Assembly: GCA_937917025.1 (NCBI GenBank) | Contig: CALFSF010000267.1 | Coordinates: 1-32,765, forward strand | Length of the DNA: 32,765 bases | From: an uncultured Paraburkholderia sp. | GTDB lineage: Bacteria > Pseudomonadota > Gammaproteobacteria > Burkholderiales > Burkholderiaceae | Direction: 5' to 3' | In this document: positions 27,107-32,765 of the stretch, one piece after another | How the letters are laid out: each line of letters opens with the position of its first letter | Position numbering within the stretch: position 1 is the first letter of the stretch | Notes under the pieces: generated by a model | Databases searched by the model: none | Seen by the model: the letters and a program-made list of their open reading frames with translations, nothing else | Told to the model about the DNA's origin: nothing | Program-made: the position numbers and the translations under genes

Positions 27107-28069
27107 ATGGAAAACAAATCACACGCCTTCTGGGCCGGGCTCTTCACCGTCGTGCTGGTGGTCGCGATCGGCATCGCGGCGTTCCTGTTCAACGTCGACC
27201 GCTCCGTGCGCGAACCGTACGACCTGATCGCGCGCACGAACGTGACGGGCCTCTCTACTGACGCCGCCGTGCGCTATCGCGGGCTCGACGTCGGCAAGGT
27301 GCAGTCGATCAAGTTCGATCATGATCATCCGGGGCAGATCCTGATCCGCATCCTGGTCGACCGGAACGCGCCGATCACGCACTCGACGTTCGGCAGCCTC
27401 GGCTTCCAGGGCGTGACCGGCATCGCGTTCATCCAGCTCGACGACACGGGCAAGGACCCGTCGCCGCTGCCGTCGACGTCGAAGCAGGTCGCGCAGATTC
27501 CGATGCATCCAGGCCTGCTCGACCAGTTGCAGCAGCGCGGCGACATCCTGCTGCGCAAGCTGGAGCGGGTGGCGGGCGACGTCGATGAACTGCTGTCGCC
27601 GGAAATGCGCGCGCAGCTGATGTCGACCGCGGCGAGCCTGCAGCACGCAGCGGACGGCGTCACGACCCTGACGCAGCAGATGGCGCCCGCAGCCGGTAAA
27701 CTGCCGGCGACGTTGAACCAGCTGGACAGCACGCTCGCGTCGACGAACCAGCTGATCACCCGCCTGAACCGGCCCGACGGCCCGTTCGAGGCGAATCTGA
27801 ACAAGGTCGGCACGGCGGCGCAGCAGGCGGGCGTCGCGCTGACGTCGATCAACGAGACGGTACAGGAGCTGTCGGCGCGCGTCGGCTACGACACGCTGCC
27901 GCACGTGAACACGCTTGCCGACGACGTGCGCAGCGCCGCGCGCTCGGTCGACCGTGCCGCCGACACGTTCAGCAACAACCCGCGCAGCGTGCTGTTCGGC
28001 GCCGCGCCGGCCGCGCCGGGCCCCGGCGAGCCAGGCTTTGCCTGGCCCGCGGCCCACGCCACGAAATGA
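27107..28069 (+). CDS. MCE-domain (MlaD-like) protein
   Basis: The 320-residue protein starts MENKSHAFWAGLFTVV. One transmembrane anchor is at about 8-28 (FWAGLFTVVLVVAIGIAAFLF). One MCE domain follows (about 36-115, DLIARTNVTGLSTDAAVRYRGLDVGKVQSI...). A long helical/low-complexity tail runs from about 135 to 320, with repeated LQ, LNQL and DDVRSAARSVD type segments that could form an alpha-helical barrel. MCE proteins form hexameric rings in the periplasm that bind and conduct lipids. A single MCE domain with an extended helical tail is typical of MlaD-like or PqiB-short forms. It sits 16 bp after the ATPase gene, with an AXGGGA ribosome site. Confidence 0.92.
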   Translation: MENKSHAFWAGLFTVVLVVAIGIAAFLFNVDRSVREPYDLIARTNVTGLSTDAAVRYRGLDVGKVQSIKFDHDHPGQILIRILVDRNAPITHSTFGSLGFQGVTGIAFIQLDDTGKDPSPLPSTSKQVAQIPMHPGLLDQLQQRGDILLRKLERVAGDVDELLSPEMRAQLMSTAASLQHAADGVTTLTQQMAPAAGKLPATLNQLDSTLASTNQLITRLNRPDGPFEANLNKVGTAAQQAGVALTSINETVQELSARVGYDTLPHVNTLADDVRSAARSVDRAADTFSNNPRSVLFGAAPAAPGPGEPGFAWPAAHATK

Positions 28070-28087
28070 CTGACAAGGAACATTGCA

Positions 28088-28729
28088 ATGCCACGCTCGC
28101 TTAGCTCTCTCAGGCACACACGCAGGTTTTTCCCGTCCGGCGCCGCGTTCGCGCTCGTGCTCGCGCTCGGCATGCTGTCGGGATGCGCCGGCAATCCGGC
28201 TGCCCTCTCCGATATCCGCTACGACTTCGGGCCGCCGCCGCCGGTCGCATCGGTGGGCCCGATGCCGGCCATCAAGGTGCTCGACGTCGAGGCGCCCGAA
28301 ACGCTCGGCTCCGACAAGCTCAGCTACCGGTTGAGTTACAGCGACGCGCAGCAGCTCTCCGCGTACGCGAACAGTCACTGGACGATGCCGCCCACGCAAC
28401 TGTTGACGCAGCGTCTGCGCGCGGCGCTCAGTTCGCGCGGCGCCGTGCTGACGGGCGCCGACAGCGTGCGCGCGCCGGTGCTGAAGGTGGAGCTGCAGGA
28501 GTTCGAGCAGGTGTTCGACGGCCAGGCGGAAAGCCACGGCGCCGTGACGGCCCGCGCCACGCTGTTCCAGGACGGCAAGGTCGTCGGCCAGCGCACGTTC
28601 GTCTCTCGCGCGCCGGCGAGTTCGCCGGACGCGGCGGGCGGCGCGCGCGCGCTTGCCGCCGCCAGCGACGAGCTCGTCTCGCAGGTCAGCGCGTGGCTCG
28701 GCGTGCAGCCGCTCGTCGCCGCGCAATGA
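28088..28729 (+). CDS. ABC-type transport auxiliary lipoprotein (PqiC-like)
   Basis: The 213-residue lipoprotein has a basic N-terminus, a hydrophobic segment and the lipobox LSGC at 30-33, so the mature N-terminus is Cys33. The mature part belongs, in my judgement, to the ABC_trans_aux/PqiC type (YDFGPPPP... early, IKVLDVEAPETLGSDKLSYRL). These outer-membrane or inner-membrane lipoproteins accompany MCE transporters. It is 18 bp after the MCE gene. An MlaC-type periplasmic lipid carrier is not seen in this operon. Confidence 0.85.
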   Translation: MPRSLSSLRHTRRFFPSGAAFALVLALGMLSGCAGNPAALSDIRYDFGPPPPVASVGPMPAIKVLDVEAPETLGSDKLSYRLSYSDAQQLSAYANSHWTMPPTQLLTQRLRAALSSRGAVLTGADSVRAPVLKVELQEFEQVFDGQAESHGAVTARATLFQDGKVVGQRTFVSRAPASSPDAAGGARALAAASDELVSQVSAWLGVQPLVAAQ

Positions 28730-28760
28730 CCGCTTCGCGGCGCATACACCGGAGCGCTGC

Positions 28761-29918
28761 ATGTCAGTGAAGTCCTGGCAGCGCCGCCCGTCGGCGCTCG
28801 CGAGACAGGCGCTCGCGCTGTATGCGGCCCTGATCGTGTACGGCTCGCTGTATCCGTTTGCCGGCTGGCGCTCGCTGGGGCTCGGGCCGCTTGATTTCCT
28901 GTTCGATCCGCTTCCGCAATACCTCACCGCGTTCGACGTCATCACCAACGTGCTTGGCTACATGCCGTTCGGCGCGCTCGTCGTGCTCGCGGTGTATCCG
29001 CGCTGTCGCGGCGCGCTGGCCGTCGGCGTCGCGTTCGTGCTGGGCGCGTGGCTCTCGGGCACGATGGAAGCCATTCAGACGTATCTGCCGACGCGCGTCG
29101 CGTCGAATCTCGATCTCGCCGCCAACGCGCTCGGCGCGCTGCTCGGCGCGGCGATGATGGCGCCCGCGACCGGCCCGCTGCTCGATCGCGGCGTCCTCCG
29201 GCGCATGCGTTTCCTGTGGTTCCATCGCGATGCGGCCGCACTCCTCGGGCTCGCGCTGCTGTGGCCGTTCGCGACGATGTATCCGGCGCCGCGCCTCTTC
29301 GGTATCGGCGACTGGCCACGCGAACTATGGCTGCGCTTCGATTCGACGATGCAGGACGCGCTCCTCGCGTGGACGCCTGGGCGCTGGAATGTGCCGTCGT
29401 GGCCCACGCACGTCGCCGCCTGGCTACCCGACGACGCGTGGGAAGCCGTGATCACCGCGCTCAGCCTGTTCGCCGCGTGTGTGCTGGCGTCGCTGCCGGT
29501 GCGCGACCGCGCGCCGCGCATCCGGCTGCTGCTGACGTTTGTCGCGGTGACGCTCATCGTGAAAGTCGGCGCCACGTTCCTGCAGTCGCACACGGGCCTC
29601 ACGTTCGACTGGGCGACGCCCGGCGCGCTGACCGGCCTGCTGTGCGGCGTGCTCGCCGGGCTGTTCGCGCTCGGCCTGCCGTCGGCGTGGCGCGCGGCGC
29701 TTGCTGCGCTCGCGCTCGTGCTGATGCTCGTGTTCGGCAACCTGTTGCCGGTGAATCCGTATTTCGACGTCGTGCTCGCCGACTGGCGCCAGGGCCGCTA
29801 TCTGCATTTCAATGGCCTTGCGCGCTGGCTCGCGTGGATGTGGCCGTACGCAGCGCTCGTGTGGCTCGCGTTTTCGGCCGAACGGGCGTGGGTCTCGCGG
29901 GGCCGCGCCAGCGGCTGA
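28761..29918 (+). CDS. VanZ-family membrane protein
   Basis: The 385-residue polytopic membrane protein starts MSVKSWQRRPSALARQALALY, with a GGAG ribosome site. A VanZ-like domain (about 20-140) holds the hallmarks YGSLYPFAGW, NVLGYMPFGALVV and TYLPTRVASNLDLAANALGALLG. The rest (about 155-380) contains several more hydrophobic helices, so roughly 8-10 helices in total. VanZ was named for teicoplanin resistance, but family members are widespread and mostly uncharacterised. It lies 31 bp after the lipoprotein gene, so it may be the last gene of the MCE operon. A functional link to lipid transport is unproven. Confidence 0.82.
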   Translation: MSVKSWQRRPSALARQALALYAALIVYGSLYPFAGWRSLGLGPLDFLFDPLPQYLTAFDVITNVLGYMPFGALVVLAVYPRCRGALAVGVAFVLGAWLSGTMEAIQTYLPTRVASNLDLAANALGALLGAAMMAPATGPLLDRGVLRRMRFLWFHRDAAALLGLALLWPFATMYPAPRLFGIGDWPRELWLRFDSTMQDALLAWTPGRWNVPSWPTHVAAWLPDDAWEAVITALSLFAACVLASLPVRDRAPRIRLLLTFVAVTLIVKVGATFLQSHTGLTFDWATPGALTGLLCGVLAGLFALGLPSAWRAALAALALVLMLVFGNLLPVNPYFDVVLADWRQGRYLHFNGLARWLAWMWPYAALVWLAFSAERAWVSRGRASG

Positions 29919-29931
29919 CGGGCACGCTCGC

Positions 29932-29937
29932 TATAAT
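29932..29937 (+). promoter_or_regulatory. Promoter -10 for the ferredoxin gene
   Basis: A consensus TATAAT lies 86 bp before the ferredoxin start. No clear -35 is found 16-18 bp upstream, so it may be activator-dependent. Confidence 0.45.
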
Positions 29938-30022
29938 CGTCCGGACCCAGTGCCCACACGGCGGACCGTACACGCGTTCCGCATCGCTCCACTCAACGCT
30001 TTCTGCCCACTCGCCGGACACC

Positions 30023-30340
30023 ATGGATTCTTTCTACAAGTACCACGTGTTTTTCTGTCTCAACCAGCGCGAACCCGGCGCGGAGCGACCCAGCTGCGCG
30101 AACTGCAACGCGCAGGCGATGCAGGAATATGCGAAGAAGCGCGTGAAGAAGCTCGGTCTCGCGGGTCCGGGCCAGGTGCGCATCAACAAGGCAGGCTGTC
30201 TCGATCGCTGCGAGGAAGGCCCGACACTCGTGGTGTATCCCGAAGGAACCTGGTACACGTACATCGACGAAACCGATATCGATGAAATCGTCGATTCGCA
30301 TCTGGTGAACGGCAAGGTCGTCGAACGCCTGAAAATCTGA
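30023..30340 (+). CDS. Thioredoxin-like (2Fe-2S) ferredoxin
   Basis: The 105-residue protein starts MDSFYKYHVFFCLN. Cys12, Cys25 or Cys28, Cys59 and Cys63 (GCLDRCEEGP) form the ligand set of the thioredoxin-fold [2Fe-2S] ferredoxin family (COG3411 type). Its electron partners are not visible here. The ATG at 30023 is in frame within a long shadow ORF and follows a CGGA ribosome site. A consensus -10 is found upstream. It is followed 7 bp later by the alpha/beta-hydrolase gene, so the two are probably co-transcribed. Confidence 0.9.
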   Translation: MDSFYKYHVFFCLNQREPGAERPSCANCNAQAMQEYAKKRVKKLGLAGPGQVRINKAGCLDRCEEGPTLVVYPEGTWYTYIDETDIDEIVDSHLVNGKVVERLKI

Positions 30341-30347
30341 TCTTCCC

Positions 30348-30992
30348 ATGAACGTTCATACGAAAAAAATCCTGATCGACGGCCCGGTCGGCAAGATCGA
30401 GGTCGCGGTCGACACGCCCGACGAAGCCCGCGAGAACGGCGCCGCACCGCGCGGTATCGCGCTCGTGGCGCATCCGCATCCGCTCTTCGGCGGCACGATG
30501 GACAACAAGGTTGCGCAGACGCTCGCACGCACGCTCGTGCAACTGAACTACGTGACGTATCGCCCGAATTTTCGCGGCGTCGGGCAAACGCAGGGTGAGC
30601 ACGACAAGGGCATCGGCGAGCGCGACGATCTGCGCGCCGTGCTCGATTTCATGCGCGCGCAGGAAGGGCAGGCCGACCTGCCGCTCGTGCTGGCGGGATT
30701 TTCGTTCGGCACGTTCGTGCTCTCGCATGTGGCCGCGCGGTTAAAGGAAGAAGGCCACGCGATCGAACGGATCGTGTTCGTCGGCACGGCCGCGAGCAAC
30801 TGGGAAGTTGCGCCGGTGCCGGAAAACACGCTCGTGATTCACGGCGAAACCGACGAAACGGTGCCGATCCAGTCGGTCTACGACTGGGCCGCGCCGCAGG
30901 AACTGCCGGTCGTCGTGATTCCGGGCGCCGAGCATTTCCTGCATCGCAAGTTGCATATCCTGAAGCGGATCATCGTCGACGCCTGGCGGTAA
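30348..30992 (+). CDS. Alpha/beta hydrolase (dienelactone-hydrolase-like)
   Basis: The 214-residue protein is a compact alpha/beta hydrolase. The nucleophile elbow GFSFG is at 117-121 with Ser119. Acid Asp173 is in HGETDETVP, and the catalytic His is in PGAEHFLHR near 193. An early AHPHPLFGGTMDNKV block (about 41-55) is typical of the COG2945-type hydrolases of unknown substrate. It is cytoplasmic, without a signal peptide. It begins seven bases after the ferredoxin stop. The substrate is not evident. Confidence 0.9.
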   Translation: MNVHTKKILIDGPVGKIEVAVDTPDEARENGAAPRGIALVAHPHPLFGGTMDNKVAQTLARTLVQLNYVTYRPNFRGVGQTQGEHDKGIGERDDLRAVLDFMRAQEGQADLPLVLAGFSFGTFVLSHVAARLKEEGHAIERIVFVGTAASNWEVAPVPENTLVIHGETDETVPIQSVYDWAAPQELPVVVIPGAEHFLHRKLHILKRIIVDAWR

Positions 30993-31362
30993 CGCGGCGC
31001 TCCCGTGGCGCTCATCTGAAGTCAACGTGCGCCGACGACATCGCCGCAACCGTCCCGCATACGATTCCGGGGTACAGGTACGCGCGAAATGTGAATTTAT
31101 CGGCCTCGCTGTCGGCGGATTGTCGGATTGCGGCGCGTATAATGAGCGCTCTTTTTTGGGCGCGGCGTCGTCGCTCTGTCCGGCTGGATGCCCGCTCGCA
31201 TCGCCGGATGGCCGATGACGCCGCGCGAACCGATCGCGTGGCCGGAAGTCCAACGGGCGCAGCACCGCCGAACTGCATATGCAGCCGGCGAGCGCCCGCC
31301 GACCGGCTCTTCCCATCTGCGTGCCCCCGCGCGCAAAGCACATTTCTGCCCGAACCGATCCT
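30993..31362. other. Intergenic region upstream of the D-Ala-D-Ala carboxypeptidase gene
   Basis: These 370 bp hold no supported gene. A consensus -10 TATAAT lies at 31138-31143, giving a predicted leader of about 210 nt before the ATG at 31363. Just after it, GCGCTC-TTTTTT-GGGCGC (31146-31163) can form a short hairpin. ORFs drawn through the region are shadows. Confidence 0.5.
31138..31143 (+). promoter_or_regulatory. -10 element for the carboxypeptidase gene
   Basis: A perfect TATAAT in GC-rich surroundings, 220 bp before the coding start. No strong -35 lies at the proper spacing. Confidence 0.5.
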
Positions 31363-32592
31363 ATGCGCTTTTCCTCCTCCGGCACTTCGTCCCCGATGTC
31401 CCTCTCGTCCTTCACGCCTGCTTCGATCCATCGCACGGTTGCGCTCGGCGTCCTGCTGCCCGCGACGCTCGTGGCGAGCACGGCGTTCGCGCAGGTGGCG
31501 CCTCCGGGCGTGAACGCGCGCTCGTGGGTGCTCGTCGACGCGACCAGCAACCAGGTGCTCGCGTCGGGCAACCCCGATGAGCGGGTCGAACCGGCATCGC
31601 TCACGAAGCTGATGACCGCGTATCTGGTGTTCGACGCGCTGCAAAAGAAGAAGATCTCGATGGATCAGACGATCATGCCGAGCGAAGCCGTGCGCCGCGT
31701 GCGCACGGACGAGTCGCGCATGTTCATCGAAGCGAACAAGCCGGTCACCGTGCACGATCTCGTGTACGGCATGATCGTGCAGTCCGGCAACGATGCGGCG
31801 ATCGCGCTGGCCGAACTGGTCGGCGGCAGCGAGACGCAGTTCGTGTCGATGATGAATGCCGAAGCGCAGCGCCTCGGCATGAAGGGCACGCACTACGCCG
31901 ACGTGAACGGCATGCCCGACCCGCAGCACTACACCACGGCAGGCGACCTCGCGATTCTCTCGACGCGCCTGATCCGCGATTTCCCGGACTACTACAGCAT
32001 CTTCTCGGTCCGCGAATTCACGTACAACAAGATCAAGCAGCCGAACCGCAACCGTCTGCTGTGGCTCGATCCGACCGTCGACGGCCTGAAGACGGGTCAC
32101 ACGCAAGCTGCCGGCTACTGCCTGATCGCAACGGCGAAGCGCCCGCTGCCGGGTTCGCCCGACGCGACGCGCCGTCTCGTCACGGTGATGATGGGCGAGC
32201 CGAAGGAACACGACCGCGTGCAGGACAGCCTGAAGATGCTGAACTACGGCTACACCGCGTACGACACGGTGCGCCTGTACAAGGCGGGCCAGGTGATCGA
32301 GACGCCGCGCGTCTACAAGGGCGCGGCCGACACCGTCAGGATCGGCGTGAAGAGCGACCAGTACATCACCGTGCCGAAGGGCGTGGGCGACAAGGCGAAG
32401 CCGCAGGTCGAGCTCACGGATCCGCTGATCGCCCCGATCGCGGACGGCCAGCAGGTCGGCACCGCGAAGATCGTCGCGGATGGCAAGACGCTCTCCGAAA
32501 TCCCGGTCGTCGCGCTGCAGGCGGTGCCGCAGGCGGGCATCGTCGGGCGCGTATGGGATTCGATGATGCTGATGTTCAACAAGAAGAAGTAA
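31363..32592 (+). CDS. D-alanyl-D-alanine carboxypeptidase (class C low-molecular-mass PBP, DacA/DacC-type)
   Basis: The 409-residue protein has a long N-terminal region with a hydrophobic core at about 25-40 and predicted cleavage AFA/QVAPP at 43. The penicillin-binding catalytic motifs are SLTK at 79-82 (Ser79 nucleophile), SGN at 141-143 and KTG at 243-245. A C-terminal PBP5-type beta domain (about 285-380) is followed by an amphipathic helix (VGRVWDSMMLMFNKKK) for membrane attachment. It trims the terminal D-Ala of peptidoglycan pentapeptides in the periplasm. The start at 31363 gives the signal peptide; the ORF-track start is 28 codons earlier. It is followed by a DUF493 gene, an order typical of Burkholderia. 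Confidence 0.95.
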   Translation: MRFSSSGTSSPMSLSSFTPASIHRTVALGVLLPATLVASTAFAQVAPPGVNARSWVLVDATSNQVLASGNPDERVEPASLTKLMTAYLVFDALQKKKISMDQTIMPSEAVRRVRTDESRMFIEANKPVTVHDLVYGMIVQSGNDAAIALAELVGGSETQFVSMMNAEAQRLGMKGTHYADVNGMPDPQHYTTAGDLAILSTRLIRDFPDYYSIFSVREFTYNKIKQPNRNRLLWLDPTVDGLKTGHTQAAGYCLIATAKRPLPGSPDATRRLVTVMMGEPKEHDRVQDSLKMLNYGYTAYDTVRLYKAGQVIETPRVYKGAADTVRIGVKSDQYITVPKGVGDKAKPQVELTDPLIAPIADGQQVGTAKIVADGKTLSEIPVVALQAVPQAGIVGRVWDSMMLMFNKKK

Positions 32593-32603
32593 GCTTGGGA
32601 AGG

Positions 32604-32653
32604 TCGACGCGGCGTGCGCCGGCGGTGTTGCCGCAGGCCGCGCGCCGCGTCGA
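32604..32653 (+). terminator. Inverted repeat after the carboxypeptidase gene
   Basis: Eleven-base arms TCGACGCGGCG / CGCCGCGTCGA with a 28-nt loop, without a T run. It may terminate the upstream transcript or separate it from the DUF493 gene, which has its own strong ribosome site. Confidence 0.4.
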
Positions 32654-32711
32654 GGATAGACAGGGCGGCGCATCGGTGAATTGAGGCGTGCGGCGCCGGA
32701 AGGAGCAAACG

Positions 32712-32765
32712 ATGGATTCAGCAAACGACTCGCTGTTCGAATTTCCCTGCGATTTTCCGATCAAG
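32712..32765 (+). CDS. DUF493 (YbeD-like) protein, N-terminal fragment at window edge
   Basis: Eighteen codons starting MDSANDSLFEFPCDFPIK follow an AGGAG ribosome site eight bases before the ATG. The FEFPCDFPIK opening is that of the DUF493/YbeD family. In Burkholderia this gene lies between the carboxypeptidase gene and lipB/lipA. The rest lies beyond the window. It was too short for the ORF track. Confidence 0.82.
   Translation, partial: MDSANDSLFEFPCDFPIK

Noticed and set aside
27119-28948. 609-aa minus-strand ORF
   Set aside because: Antisense shadow across the MCE, lipoprotein and VanZ genes. It is Arg-rich and without recognisable domains.

Overview
This is a gene-dense, GC-rich chromosomal segment. 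Gene content and sequence character point to the Burkholderia/Paraburkholderia group (Betaproteobacteria). The pointers are an AceK N-terminus of the Burkholderia type, a methionine synthase split into two genes, DUF1840 and DUF3567 proteins, a PhaM-type PHA granule regulator, and the dacC-like / DUF493 order at the right edge. I saw no tRNA, rRNA, CRISPR array, transposase, integrase or prophage gene. It reads as core chromosome, not an island. The assignment rests on recalled family knowledge and no database search was run.

Layout. 1-3.7 kb: start of aceK, a MerR regulator divergent from an MBL-fold hydrolase with a palindromic operator candidate between them, and an orphan DppA-like binding protein. 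4.0-8.1 kb (minus): argS, a SPOR-domain membrane protein, dsbA and an SDR in one direction. 8.1-9.2 kb: a regulated-looking intergenic region with a promoter, palindrome and two leader hairpins, then a DUF1840 gene and a small secreted lysine-rich protein. 9.3-13.2 kb (minus): methionine synthase in two pieces, with the homocysteine domain upstream and the folate/B12/AdoMet domains downstream. 13.3-15.4 kb (minus): DUF3567, a short unknown and a DUF3108 protein. 15.4-19.9 kb: an IclR regulator divergent from a fumarylacetoacetase-fold hydrolase, then an amino-acid-type binding protein and a crotonase-fold protein. This looks like a small catabolic cluster of unknown substrate. 20.0-22.2 kb: phaM and a di-iron ferritin-like protein. 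22.4-25.0 kb: rfaE2, convergent with birA-coaX and a small membrane protein. 25.1-29.9 kb (plus): a four-gene MCE/Mla-like lipid ABC transport operon (STAS-permease fusion, ATPase, MCE protein, lipoprotein) followed by a VanZ-family gene. 30.0-32.8 kb: a thioredoxin-like ferredoxin, an alpha/beta hydrolase, a D-Ala-D-Ala carboxypeptidase and the start of a DUF493 gene.

Nothing here is a convincing new defence or mobile system. The items most worth following are cis-regulatory (the 8.33-8.48 kb palindrome with tandem leader hairpins, the 16-bp inverted repeat upstream of split metH, the IclR operator) and a few proteins of unclear role. These are a crotonase lacking both usual glutamates, the di-iron protein, the SPOR-less small membrane protein in the coaX locus, and the STAS-fused MCE permease operon without a recognisable MlaC.
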